In this document: one piece after another, positions 1-11,900 of the stretch
Position numbering within the stretch: position 1 is the stretch's first letter
Layout of the letters: each line of letters opens with the position of its first letter
Assembly (NCBI RefSeq): GCF_042242105.1
Contig: NC_092031.1
Coordinates: 16,660,662 to 16,724,661, forward strand
Direction of reading: 5' to 3'
From: Pempheris klunzingeri
Taxonomy: Eukaryota > Chordata > Actinopteri > Acropomatiformes > Pempheridae
Length of the DNA stretch: 64,000 nucleotides
Translations under genes and position numbers: made by a program
Notes under the pieces: model-generated
What the model was told of the DNA's origin: nothing
The model's input: the letters and a program-made list of their open reading frames with translations, nothing else
Databases searched by the model: none

Positions 1-775
1 CTAAAATTCAGAATTTCTAAAAAAAACTGAACACACAAGCGGAGTGTTTTTCACGGTGCAGCCAAAGCTCGTTCATCGATGTGTGAGAGCGCAGGCCGGA
101 GCGTCACGACAAGAAGTGCGATCAGTCGTGCAGTGATGTAGTTATTACAGAAGAAACGGACTCTTTTCTGTGGAAGGAAAAGCAATCTCTTATGGCCGCA
201 TTCACTTTTGTTTCCGTAGATAAACAAGGCTTCACAAACGGTGTGTAAATGAAATTATTTGATATTTTTTCAACTCATTATTAGCTCTTATTTATAAAAG
301 ATACCACTCAATATTGAGGAGAACAATAGTATAATCTTATTTGTTAGTGTGACCTCCTGTTCAGGCGGTGATGTGATGGAGAGGCTTAACAATCCTAAAT
401 ATAAAAGCCTGTTAACAAACATGTCAGCAGTTGGATTTTAAAATCATTTATATAATACTGTAATACTTGTACTCAGATGTCGACCGTGTTCTGAAAGATC
501 CACTGAGAAGAAGGAAATTTGGATGTGCACATGTATACAAATAAATTCACTTTGATGAATTGATGCCTGAAAGGGAGAAAAGAATTTGATTTGGTTTTTG
601 TTTTAATGCTCATTTCCACAGCCAAGGCACTGATATTTAATTCTTACCTACATTAACAAAGAGGTAAAGCTTCAGTTAGTTAGACACCCTGCGAACCTCC
701 CGGACAAAGGATCCCGTCCGCAGTGCCCTGACTCTCATTCGCTTTCTCTCTCCAAACTGTGACCGCCTCTCCCAG
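1..775 (+). other. adap1: adap1 intron (5' part outside window)
   Basis: Non-coding sequence upstream of the first visible adap1 exon. It is AT-rich and ends in a pyrimidine-rich tract and CAG acceptor at 775. I searched it for the preceding ADAP1 exon (the segment that would encode the start of the second PH domain) and did not find it, so the earlier exons lie outside the window. Nothing else recognisable is present. Confidence 0.6.
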
Positions 776-3507
776 CACACAGAGGGCTTCAAGAAGAGGT
801 GGTTCACCATGGATGACCGGAGACTCATGTACTTCAAAGATCCTCTGGTAAGAAGACACCACGACCTTCCCTTTCCTTCTGATCGATCGCTTTAGTTTGC
901 TCCCAGGACTTCCTCTCTGTCTCCCAGGATGCCTACGCCCGCGGTGAGGTGTTCATCGGCAGTAAGGAGAACAGCTACACCGTCCTGTCCGGCTTGCCCC
1001 CGTCCACGCAGGGCTACCACTGGAACCACGGCATCACCATCGTCACGCCAGACAGGAAGTTCCTGTTCGCCTGTGAGACCGAGGCCGAGCAACGGGATTG
1101 GATAGCTGCCTTCCAGAGGGTCATCAATCGACCGATGAGGCCGCAGGAATATGCAGGTATGGAAAAGTCCAAACATTTGAATACTGAAAGGGTTTATTTG
1201 AAGCAAGGCAGCTCTTTTTTTTTTGTTTTGTTTTTAGTATTTGTACGTACACGTCTAAAGGTACCTTGTGGAGTTTTTGACCACTAGTAGAACATTAGTA
1301 AAGGACACTTCCCTGCAGGGCTACCTACATTGCCCTTTACACATTCTGCCTTTAAAAATGGTGGCTGAATTAAAATGCTGCATGCACCAATCAAAATCAG
1401 CGCTGCGGGCCCTACCCAGAAGATTCCTGTACTGTGAAAAAAGTACTACCCTGCCATAACAGGGACTTTTCGGGAGGGTTAAATAAAGTTCCCTGAACTT
1501 AGTTTAGACCCCAGTCTCTGCGGTCGAAACACAGAGTTCCTGCAAAGGTTCCTAGTCTCTGGGGAAAGGGAGCGCTCCAGGAAATGTGGCTATAGTCCAC
1601 ATTGTTATGCATTAGATGTCGTATCTATTCCTCCGTTTGTTAGATGCTCTGTTTTTAAATCAGAGTATAAATGGAAAGGCAGGAACAGTAAGATGAATTT
1701 ACTGACCCTTACAAACATGTATTGCTCTTAATTACTTGTCACTTCATCATTAAGTCAGTACTTTTGCCCCTGTCAGGATCCTGTAGGAATGACCAGTGTG
1801 ATTGGTCAGGTGTCTGATTGTTGCCAGGTTAATCCCGCTGGTAAACCATGCAGCATAGGTTAGCATTCACTGGTTAAAAGTCAGCCAACTATGGGATACA
1901 GGTTAAGCCCAAAGATATCTGACTAACCCTCTAATCTCTCTTCATGGGAGAATGTTCTCATCTACTTCTAGTGCTTCTGTCACAGTTTTTCCCTCTAGTT
2001 TTCTATGCTGTCAGGGTTTTCCTGTGTCCCCATGTGTGGAGGGGGGTGGGGGGGGGGCTCTTTGTGTTCCTCTTACTGCTACAGTAGCATTAGGGGCCTT
2101 TGTTATGTGAAAACCACACATTGTGTTTCCCTTGTTGTTGCAGAGCAGTCAGAAACTGTGGCGTGAAGCCCCAGTGGCCTAATGGATAAGGCACTGGCCT
2201 CCTAAGCCAGGGATTGTGGGTTCGAGTCCCATCTGGGGTGATTGACAGCAGAGTGGCGCAGCGGAAGCGTGCTGGGCCCATAACCCAGAGGTCGATGGAT
2301 CGAAACCATCCTCTGCTAACAGGCTTTTACTGGCAGTCTGACACAGTGATACAGATAAAACCACATTTGTAGTCACTGCGGATGGGTAACCAATGATTAC
2401 AATGCAGCCTCTTCTTGGGGGTCACTCTCCACTCTGGTCCAATTGAGGGTGGTGGCTTTGTAAACTTCTGCTTTTCCCCTTGATGCGGTGTGTTTCCACA
2501 AAAGAAAAATCCAAATGCATCACTAGAAACCATGTGAAAACATTCACTCCTTTTATTGAGCAGATTTTTCTGGGGCAAGAGCAAGAGAGAGAAATGTCAC
2601 TATGCAAGTCATGATGGACCTCAGTTCATCCATCCATCCGTTATCTATACAGCTTATCCGTCAGGGTCGAGGGGGGAGCTGGAGCCAGTCCCAGCTGACT
2701 TCGGGCGAGAGGCAGGGTACACCCTCCTAGACTGGTCGCTAGCCAATCACAGGGTCGACACATAGAGACAGACCTATAGACACCTATGGGCAATTTCGGA
2801 GGCACCAATTAACCTGCATGTCTTTGGATTGTCGGAGGAAGCCGGAGTACCCGGAGAAAACCCACGCAAGCACAGGGAGAACATGCAAACTCCACACGGA
2901 AAGACCCCATGTTCAAACCTGGATTAGAGCCTGGAACCTTCTTGCTGTGAGGCAACAGTGCTAACCACCGCACCACCGTGCCGCGACCTCAGTTCATTCT
3001 CCATCTATTTGCCACTAATTGAGCACACCTGGTAGTACACCTCGGACCGAGGTCGGATCACGTTCTCAGAGTTTCACCTCCTCTAAAAAAAAGTCTCAGC
3101 GTGGTTGTTTTAGTTCGCACCTGAGTGTGACGATTATGTTCACATCCTTCCAGACTAACAAGCACTGGTTGAATACACCCTAAGACAAGCCGGCGTCCAC
3201 TGCAGCACGCAAGATTGGTTTGCACCTTGAGAAACAATGGTTGTAAATAGAACTGTTGTTCACAAAAAACTTCACAGGGTACCTTTAATTGTATCTCATG
3301 TGAAGCACCTGGAATGGTATCTTTATTAAAAGTGTTACATAAATAAAGGTTGTGATAGTTGTTTAAATGCGTATTACACATGAAGACGACTCTGACTCTA
3401 ACTGGTGCTGTATTAACACATGAAAACATGTCTAGTGTTTCTGTGTACTTACCGTAACTATTTTCTTTGTCTTTCCAGTGGAGGCCCATTTTAAACACAA
3501 GCCTTAA
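776..3507 (+). CDS. adap1: ADAP1 (ArfGAP with dual PH domains 1), C-terminal exons
   Basis: Three coding exons: 776-847 (acceptor CAG, donor GTAAGA), 928-1156 (donor GTATGG, phase 1) and 3479-3507, which ends in TAA. Together they encode about 109 residues, starting HTEGFKKRWFTMDDRRLMYF and ending VEAHFKHKP. This matches the end of ADAP1/centaurin-alpha-1 closely, including the PH-domain stretch around TIVTPDRKFLFACETE and the QEYAVEAHFKHKP tail. The visible part is most of the second PH domain. In the family this domain binds PtdIns(3,4,5)P3/Ins(1,3,4,5)P4 and brings the Arf6-GAP to the plasma membrane. The ArfGAP zinc finger and first PH domain lie upstream of the window. The final coding exon is only 29 nt. 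ADAP2 is the paralogue; the near-identity to the ADAP1 tail favours ADAP1. Confidence 0.93.
2168..2240 (+). tRNA. tRNA-Arg (CCT anticodon)
   Basis: A 73-nt gene with all four arms readable. The acceptor stem is GCCCCAG paired with CTGGGGT (first pair G-U), discriminator G. The anticodon stem CTGGC/GCCAG encloses loop CTCCTAA, placing anticodon CCT at 2201-2203. The T-arm B box is GGTTCGAGTCC. There is no intron. It closely matches vertebrate tRNA-Arg-CCT as I remember it. It decodes AGG codons. It lies inside the adap1 last intron on the same strand, 6 bp upstream of an initiator tRNA gene. Confidence 0.96.
2247..2318 (+). tRNA. Initiator tRNA-Met (CAT anticodon)
   Basis: A 72-nt gene with initiator hallmarks: A1:U72 acceptor pair (AGCAGAG/CTCTGCT), three consecutive G:C pairs at the base of the anticodon stem (GGG/CCC), anticodon CAT at 2279-2281, and the initiator T-loop GGATCGAAACC in place of the usual TTCG. 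It looks identical or nearly identical to vertebrate tRNA-iMet. It starts translation by delivering Met to the P site with eIF2. A TTTT run follows 6 bp after the gene. Confidence 0.97.
2325..2328 (+). terminator. RNA polymerase III T-run after tRNA-iMet
   Basis: TTTT lies 7 nt downstream of the iMet gene and would act as a Pol III terminator. No run of four T occurs between the two tRNA genes or within them, so this appears to be the first terminator for both. Confidence 0.7.
2625..2990 (-). repeat. Dispersed teleost repeat with ATGGATGG-type tail
   Basis: The segment begins with CATCCATCCATCC and runs through phrases found at very high copy in teleost genomes (GGAGAACATGCAAACTCCAC, GTGCTAACCACCGCACCACC). 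The CATC run is the reverse complement of the usual 3' tail, so the copy is probably in minus orientation. A shorter related fragment lies at 25838-25955. I do not assign a family name. Confidence 0.7.
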
Positions 3508-3587
3508 GGACTGCGGGAAGCCACAACTCAGCCGGTCTCCTTCCAATCAGAGACAAGCCCAATGTGCGACCACAGGCCATGGCGCAA

Positions 3588-3635
3588 GGTGGTGGGGATG
3601 GGGGTGGGGATGGGGATGGGGGAGGGTGGGGTGGG
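3588..3635 (+). other. G-tract cluster, potential RNA G-quadruplex in adap1 3' UTR
   Basis: About 80 nt past the adap1 stop codon there is a dense series of GGG/GGGG runs separated by one or two bases (GGGGATGGGGGTGGGG and so on). It is on the sense strand, so the mRNA itself would carry it if the 3' UTR extends this far, which is expected. Confidence 0.6.
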
Positions 3636-5018
3636 ATTTGGGATGAGCCGAGATGAGAAAAGATGAGTCAGAGGGACTCAAATGTATGTGTTTGTAGAAA
3701 AGCGTGGACTCTTTAACGGGACTAGGGGCCCATCATGGGGCCAAACGTTGGCGATCAGAGGCCAAAGCGTAGATGATGTCATCACTGTCGCGCCTACCAA
3801 CCTTTGTGCTATACATTATCGTCCTTCCTTTCCCCTACAACAACCTCCCCCCCCTTCCGATTTCGTCTTGTGAATGGTTCATTCTACCTGTAATCTAATG
3901 TAAGTATGTAATCTAGAGTCATTTCACTGGTTGCTTAACAAAGACGATGCATTGTTAATTTATTGAATGTACAGTTTTGATGACAGTGGCTTACCGTGTG
4001 TGTGTGGAATCGTGATGTTTTTCGTTGAGGACGCTGTGAGGTTGAACCTCTGGCACTGAAACCCTGTTAAACCTGAACCTACAAAGTGCTGTTAACAACA
4101 AATATGCATAAAAACACACAAACTCTCAGTGATCACCGTCGCTGTTAACGTAGCTGGAGGTGGCTGATCTGCATCCACAGACAGGGTTCTTTTAAAACCT
4201 CAATCTGACAGCTTTTCTCTTATTCATTTGTACTGTTGATCATACTGAGTCATCGTAGACAGTTATTGCTGCTTTAAAGGATTGTAATGTGACAGGATTG
4301 TAATTTATATAACACTTCTACAACTATTTTATTTACGTTTTGCATCTCGTTTTAAGGACACATTGTTGTGTTGACCCTTAAATCACAGTGATAGTTTGTT
4401 TCATTCTAAAAATCTTAACATGAATACAGATGAACCTGAAATCAAAGTGGCAGTGTTGGATTTCATTTCATTCGTCTTTGGGACTACGTGCTGTACAAAT
4501 GTGATACTTTTCAACTCAAGGTAGGTTGATTAAAGGCTAATTCATTGTTTTATTTATCACAAGTTGGGTCTAATTTCCATGCTTTTGGCCCTATTGCTAA
4601 TAGTAACTTATTTCTTTAATTTGTATTTTTATATGGACATGTATTGCGGCCTTGTGCCACAAACAATGCACAAGCACTTAGCCTTCAGATTAACCTTGTG
4701 TTTCTTGCCTTGTCAGATTTGGTTGTGATGTCATTCTCGGATCTCAGCAATTACCTTGCTAAACTATAAAAGTAACACCCAAATTGAAATAAACCGCAGT
4801 TATCCCCTAAAGCCCTTGAAAGCTTCCTATTCTTTTCAAGTGTGTACGGTACGTGACACCACCTTCATGGAGGTGCAGTTAAGTCCGTTTGTCCAGCAGA
4901 TGGAGATCTTCTGCCACATTAAAAAGGAGCTCAGGTCTTGTCACTGAGGTCAAATCTACACATGGTGAAACGCTCGAGTCAATCCATGCAAGAACATAAG
5001 CAAACAGGTGACAAATTA

Positions 5019-5070
5019 AAGGAATAGTGTGATATTTTGGGAAACTCTTCACTGTCTGGGTCTAGTTTTT
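5019..5070 (+). repeat. Fragment of dispersed teleost repeat (GGAATAGT type)
   Basis: The phrase TTAAAGGAATAGTGTGATAT followed by TTTTGGGAAA is the edge of a short element common in teleost intergenic DNA. Related internal parts occur at about 6055-6150, 8290-8370, 46600-46740 and 59225-59255 in this window. The family name is not assigned. Confidence 0.5.
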
Positions 5071-7984
5071 ATTGTTTAAAAATGTTTAGGTAGTTTTAAA
5101 TTAGTGTTTATTAGTCTCAATATTAGTTTTAGTTTTCTTCTTATTATTATTATTATGTCAAAGCTATTTAAGAAGTTCAGAATTAATATTACAATGCAAC
5201 TACAACACTTTGCGAAGACAACTGACTCCCAGTCATGAAAACATCCCAGTCTTAGTGATCATATGCACCAACGCCTTCTGAAGCGAGTTGTGTTGACAAA
5301 TTTGACCAAATTGATTGATTGACAACTAAAGATTTATCCTGTACTATGTTTATTTTTTTAGTCAGTTTTTTAAGTACACAATATTGCTTCAGTTAGTTTT
5401 TATTATTTTGTACAAAACATTAGTCTTTTTTATTTCTGTGAACTTAAATGTTTTTTCAAACCTACTTTTAGTTTTTAGTTACCTATAATAACCTTGCTCT
5501 CCTGTCTGTGCAATAATAATAATAATAATCTATAGCACTGATTTAGCTCCTATAATCATGTTGGACTCGCAATGGAATAAAAAAAAAAAAAAAACACATT
5601 CTTCTGAACAGTCAAAACTTTGTGCCTACATTACCCACAATGCAGCTCAACCCATAGCACTTCACTCAAGAGACTGGGGCGTGTCATCCTAGTAGTAGCG
5701 AATGTAGCCTCTAACTGCTAAACTCAAGCAGAGGTCTGGTAAGCTCACTTCTGTCTAACTCCACACCCCCACATTTCTTCGTCTTCAGACATGTTCTCTT
5801 CACCGACTCAAATGACATCACTTGAGGCAACTGATCAGACTTCTTGCAGCTCCATCTGGAGACACAACTTTTGCTTGAAGTACAGTTTTGAGCCCGGAGG
5901 CCTCACTTTGCATAAAGACTGGAGGCTTTCATAAATCCTTATAGAGTACTGTCTTAACATTCCTTTTTGTTTACAGATTAAAGACACAAGATATTTATCG
6001 ATTAATTCAAGTAATTATTAAATCTAATTTTGACGGTGTTGTATATTCATGCAATGCTTAGCTAATTTGACATCTGGCTGTAGCTTCAAATCTAACTCAC
6101 AGGCATGGGAGATTGATCTTCTCATCACTTAGATAAATAGTGAAAAGACATGATGAATTGTTTAGTGCATATGAAAACAATCACACATCCTCACAGTCAC
6201 TAGATAGTAGCCCAGCTGAACGCCTAGAGGAAACCACCATCATCAAGACACTGAATGAGGAGAAATCTTGAGGAGGAATGGTGTTCATCTGTCCAGAGAC
6301 TTGGAGAATCTATGTTCAGGAGGACTGAAGCTGTTCCACAGGTACGTGGTGGCCAACCATCATGGTTTTTCCTTTGATTTGTCATCCATGTGTATGGACA
6401 GGGCCATTGCAAAAGGTGTGGTGCTGAAATATTTGTGTTACTTAAAAAGCCTGATACTGTTCACTTATTCTATATTACAGTAGACAGCACTCATCATCAG
6501 TCACTTGTAAAAGGAGATCACCATGTGTAGAGCTGCACACTCACAGCAGGAGAAAGTGTGAACTGGTCTGGTGGTGTAAATGTCACCTGATGATCTCGCC
6601 ACTCTTACATAAACTTCCACATGCACACACTGGCTCTCCAGAGCCTTACGGAATTATGGGTAAATCAATGTTGCTTCTGTCTGGCCGTCTTGTTGTCGTT
6701 GGCAACCAGGTTGTCATGTTAAACTGCTCAGACAGTGAGCCACTGAGCTGCAGCAGGCAGGTCATACCCACACAGGAAGCGTTTAAAGGCGGGTGGGACC
6801 TCGGCTCAGTTTATCCTGAAGATAATATGGTCAGTGAGGTGCTAGCAAACATTTATTAACCGTTATTTTTATATTCTAACCATTTGGGGATTACATGTTC
6901 CCATGAGTTGAGAACATTATTTTAGTGTCGGACTTGTTCTTTAAAACTTTTAAACCCTTTCGGTCATTTTAAAAAACACATTAAAGTCAGAATCCATTCA
7001 TGTCAATAAATCAAAGCCTTTTTCCGTTCCATAAGTCATTGGAGCATTTCTTATTTACAGTGCCTGGAAAACCCAATCCACCTGTCCTGTCCATCAGGCC
7101 CTGCAGCTGACAATCCAGCCAGAGCTGGGACTGTGAAATTAGCTAATCTCCTTGCAGGAAACATAGCAGGAGCAGCTGTTGGACTGAAGCAGGCTGGACA
7201 TTAAGCAGCGGGGAGGAACAGGCCAGCAGTGAGAGCAAGAAGTCCAGCCCCAGGGAGAAAATGGCCTCATTGGTGCACCCCTTTCTTTTACGATTGTTCT
7301 ATAGTTACGCTTTGTCAAGCCCTGTGCCTAAAGTCACCTAAATACATGAGAAAGAGGAAGGTATAACTGGGATGACTACCAGAGACTTTATTTACCTCAA
7401 CTGCAGAGGGCACCAGGCCTTCATTTGAAAAAGCCGTATATTGGAGACAGGCCTTTATTTCTAATCCCTCTGTTTGATAAGTATTTAGAAGATACAGTCC
7501 GGCTGGGACATTAACACGCTGCACTGATTGAAATGCAGGTAATAACACTTAAAATGAATGATCAAGAAGATGATTTGCTAATAAATAAAAAAAGCATTTT
7601 TATATTCTTGATTTTTTTAATCAAGGTGATGGAATTGTAAATTATGTTTAACTGGCATGGACATTGTATAACAGGCACCGGTTTATTCACCCTAGTTTTT
7701 TCCTCTGGTCTTTACAGGGGCAGGTTTTTATTTGTTTGTGTTGACCACACCCCAGGCCATTATTAGAAACCTGGCTTTTATTTGACTGCCGACTTTTTTT
7801 TGAAGAATTATAGTAAACTATGCATGTAAGCACAGTATGTGACATTTGGATGGAAGTTCTCCTCGACACAGAAGTGATACACCACTCTCACTTGTCCCAT
7901 ACTGTTGTTTTTGGTCACAGCAGGCAGCTGTTTTCAACCAAAAAAACCTTAAAAACTAACTGTACACTACCTGTTCAGCAACCA

Positions 7985-8420
7985 AATGGTAGTCAGACAC
8001 TAGTTGGCAACTAGCTGGTGAACATAGTGGAGCATTTAGCAGCTAAAGAGAGATATTTCCCTTAGGAGTCGGTGTCGACCAAACCGGAGCTAAAAGAGAG
8101 TGAATATTGGACTTAACTGTTAGATTTGTAACAAGGAACTGTTAAACTAACAAGTTATATGCAATATGTCAATGATGTGTTCACAACTTGTTTCTGTGGC
8201 CAAAAAATGCAGGTATTGCAGGTTGCAGACTTGAGGCTAAGCTTAATTAGCCATTAGGTTGGTTTTGTTATCTCTGGACAGAGACAAGAAAGCTTCTAGT
8301 CTTTATGCTGAGCTAAGCTACCTACAGACATGAGAGCAGTATAAATCTTCTCATCTATCTCTCAGCAAAAGAGCTACACTGATAACCTACATGGTTCATG
8401 TATGGTTCAAAACACTTTCC
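7985..8420 (+). repeat. Longer copy of a dispersed teleost repeat
   Basis: It contains two blocks seen elsewhere in the window. The first, GGAGCATTTAGCAGCTAAAG then GACCAAA..GAGCTAAAAGAG, recurs near 60940-61025, 63820-63870 and just left of the hAT element at 14540. The second, GAGCTAAGCTACCTACAGACA plus ATCTTCTCATCTA, recurs near 46615-46680. The shared order suggests one composite element family. Confidence 0.55.
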
Positions 8421-8933
8421 TGCCAGCTAAAAGATACTAGATAGAAGATAGAACCAAAAAGAAAGAAATAAAATACCTTCAGTGTTAGACTTTGGACCCC
8501 ATTGATGTGAAGGTGGAGGTGCAGCAACCATTTTACTCAGCAAGATTAAGGGTGGAAAAACTGCTATTAAACCTGTCTTAAATAGTTGCACTCACATACC
8601 AAAATGTCATTAGTGTGGAGTTTTAATGGAACGTTTTCCAGTGCAGGTTTGTCACTTCTCAGTCTTTTTCACTCAGGAAAAGAGTCAAAACACTGAATCT
8701 TTGTTAATCTTATTTACACAACAATGAATGAATATCACAATATATTGATGCACAATGTGAGTAATTTGAATCTTTGGCATGGCAGCTGTTTCCTTCAGAA
8801 ATCCATACTGGTCAAAACCTTAGCAATTGACTTTTAAGTCATCAAAGCTCCAGACATTGTCTTATATAGCGTTAAAGCAGGCCGCTCTTCTGTTCTTGTC
8901 ATTAAAGTTAAACTTCTGGGGGTGTCCTCCTCT

Positions 8934-11900
8934 TCAAGGCCTTGTGAGTGTTGTGTAGATAGGCTGCTCCCAGCCAGAGGGAGGACTGTGCGGAGGTGGT
9001 GCCAAGGCCAGGCTGTTGATCAGCGGCGTGGCATAAGGCCTGCGAGAGGAGTGAAAGTACGGGTACTGATACAGGCTAGCAGGGTACCCAGGGAAAACAC
9101 TGTAGAAACTGGAGCTTTGAAGGTCAGTGTAGTCAGATTGGTTGGTGGAGGATGAGGAGGATGTGGAGGAAGGGCAGACGCCCGTACTGAGGGCGGTGTA
9201 CTCGGGTTGCGGCAGTGGAGGAGTGGAGGTGGAGGAGCTGCTGTAGTGACCTGGGCTCATCTGCTCAGTTTTAATCTGAGGTTTTTGGCTGGTGTCCTCG
9301 TGGAGCCCGAGCGTGTCACGACTGCAAGAGGATGGTGGGACTCCGGTGGGAGTCCCACTTTTGGGCGTCCAGGTGGGAATGCCATGGGAGTGAGAATGGA
9401 TGCTGGGTAGGATGAATGATCCAGAAGGGTTGTTATGTCCATGGGTGGTGTCTGATGAGGTTGGTACCGCGGAACTGTGGCTGTTGGGAGGGAGGTACTG
9501 GTCGAACTCATGGACATCGAATCCGTCGATGGTGCTGATGACGTCAGTGCTGAGCTCTGAGATGTCCACGTTACTAAAGTCAATGTTCTGACGGATGGTC
9601 GGAGGAACGCAGCCGGAGCTGCTGTCCACAGGCCGTTGACCCTCATGTTTGTTCCCCATGTGGAGGTCGGTTTTAGGGGTAGTGGGGGGTGTTGGAGGTC
9701 CGTGAGACTGACCTGGAAAACCAAAACCAAACAAACACCAATCGATATTTGCATGCTGAAGCAATAAAGGTAAAAAGTGTATTAAAACGGAAGGTCTGTG
9801 TGGTATTAGTCATCTCACCTGTCCTGTCTGGATGGTAATGATGGTGCACCTCCCCTGTGCCGGGCAGCCTGGCCACCCCTGGTTCTGTCTTATACAAGCC
9901 CTGCAGATGCTGCTGCTGGACCAGTCCAGGTCTGCAGTCCCCCTGTCCCGGTTTGTTGCTCTTGCGTCTCCGAGGCTGATACTTATAGTCTGGATAGTCT
10001 TTCTTGTGCTGCAGCCTCAGCCTCTCCGCCTCCTCGACGAAGGGACGCTTTTCTGTTTCAGAAAGAAGTCTGAGGACGAGTGGAATGAGAGGAACAAATT
10101 AGAATCACATGGGATTTCTCAGCTGCCGTGGCTCTGTGGGTAGACAGACCAAAAACTTTTAGAGCATCCATCATCTGTTGGAAGTCATTGGCGCCTCTTT
10201 TTTTCTCCAGCCATGGACTCAACCTGTGGCGGAACCAGGCCGTCAGATGGGCAGGGGCAGACTGCACGCAGTGGGGCACCAGCATGCACATATTCGTGAT
10301 GCATTCATGGTGAAACTACCTGTTCAGACTCTGCCCTCTACAGTTATGTAGACCCCATCTTCACGTGACCCACACAGACTGTAGTCACATTTTTGTTTGT
10401 TTTTTATCTCACGCTAATGTAAAATGAACTGTGTCTATTTGTCCATTATAAATCGGCGTTGGATCCTTCCCAGGTCAATAGGGGGGAGTAGTAGTAGTAA
10501 TGGCTTTACCCACAGACTGCTAGCTTCTTATCATTCTGTGGGGAACGATGAGTCCGAGCAGTAACAAACCTGCAACATACGCATGCTGGCATGGCACTCC
10601 TGATCTCTGATAAACATTCACATTGATTAACTTCTTATCTCAATAACAAAGCTTGTTTTCTCTAAATTAATTATGCAAATACAGCTGTTCTTGGCTTCTG
10701 TATGTAAAAGTTCCAAACCCTGGTTAACACTTAGATTGTTTTATTATGTGACTAAGGTTTAAACTACACCAGCTTTTAACCACTTTCAACCATTTTGAAG
10801 CACATACTGTAGACGCCAACTAATTTTTCAGCTTGTGGGACAGCTAATGTGGCACAGCATCACATTTTCTGCACTGGAGGGACACCCTAGAGGGCACTTC
10901 ATTGTTCAAAGTGCACTTTTTTTAACACTGGAGCATAAAATGCTTTTTGCTGGAAAGCTATATGTACTTACTGGTTATTTTGCAGATTAAGACTTTACAC
11001 ACAAAACATATGATGAGCTAATACGATATGATCAATTGTTATAGATTAAGCTAATATGGTAAATGAAGTAAAATAGAATGTTATAATGAATTATTATTAC
11101 TGAAATGCATTTTGCTGATAATACTCACATGCTTTCACTGACAATTTCAGTGCAGAGCTTTACTTGTAATGGAGGTTTTTATATATTAAGGTATTATTAG
11201 TTTTACTTAGTAAAGGATCTTCCTTCTTCCTCCTTCACTGGCTGCATTTTAAATTCAGTCAGATAACATTAGAAAGTGACCAGTTGTGGATTCAGCGACA
11301 CTTTTATTGAGCAATGTTTTAGTACTAAAAGTAATTACTTAAAAGTGTTTACTGCACATGCTGGAAAAGCACAATCAACACTCTTTGAATGCCACCCCCA
11401 CTGTATTCTTTTTTTTTTTTTTAGTACTCCCATCGATCTTTTTACTTGTATTTATGCTCAATTTGAGCGATTTAGTCATAATTTGAATATTTAATAACTT
11501 TATTAGGTTTCAAAATTCTCATTTTAGAAATAAATTCACTGCGAGAGACCAGGAACTCTAAACCTGAACTGTGGCCTTCAGATTCAGCTGCATGAAATAC
11601 AAACTGCTCTCTAGTAAAAGCTGAGAGTCTCTAGTTGACCTCCAGCACCCACCGCCACAGTTTGCCCAGCGTCTTGCTGAGCTCCGCGTTGTGCAGATGA
11701 GGATACTGGTCCGCCAGCTTCTTCCGCGCTGCCTGCGCCCAAACCATGAACGCGTTCATCGGCCGTTTCACATGAGGTTTGTTCTTCAGCCCTCTGCCCC
11801 CCTGGGAGGGCATCGGTACCAGCGACCAGTCGTAACCTTTCAGCACTTGCGACACCGCGTCGCGGATGCAGGCGGGGAAGCGCTCATCCTCCACGCTGCT

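Larger units (their letters stand above)
1157..3478 (+). other. adap1: adap1 last intron (hosts two tRNA genes)
   Basis: The intron between the last two adap1 coding exons (GTATGG...TTTCCAG). It contains a tRNA-Arg/tRNA-iMet pair at 2168-2318 and a dispersed repeat at about 2625-2990. Near its two ends are short inverted look-alike segments (about 1257-1281 and 3268-3290, sharing the AAGGTACC motif and an adjacent GTTTTT/AAAAAC run), probably fragments of one repeat family. The rest is unremarkable. Confidence 0.7.
3508..8933. other. Convergent intergenic region / UTRs between adap1 and sox8
   Basis: Both flanking genes point into this interval, so it must hold the adap1 3' UTR on the left and the sox8 3' UTR on the right. 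Candidate poly(A) signals for adap1 are AATAAA at 4788-4793 and another near 5575 that runs into a long A tract. For sox8, ATTAAA reads on the minus strand at 8622-8627. The remainder has dispersed repeat fragments (about 5019-5070, 6055-6150, 7985-8420) and no convincing coding sequence. Confidence 0.55.

Noticed and set aside
3058..3546. 162-codon minus-strand open frame
   Set aside because: It lies antisense across the adap1 last coding exon and repeat-like DNA, has no recognisable domain, and is not supported by splice sites or codon pattern.
9257..9754. 165-codon minus-strand open frame within sox8 exon 3
   Set aside because: It is a shifted-frame shadow of the Sox8 C-terminal coding exon; the real frame is recognisable to the YTTLTRP end.
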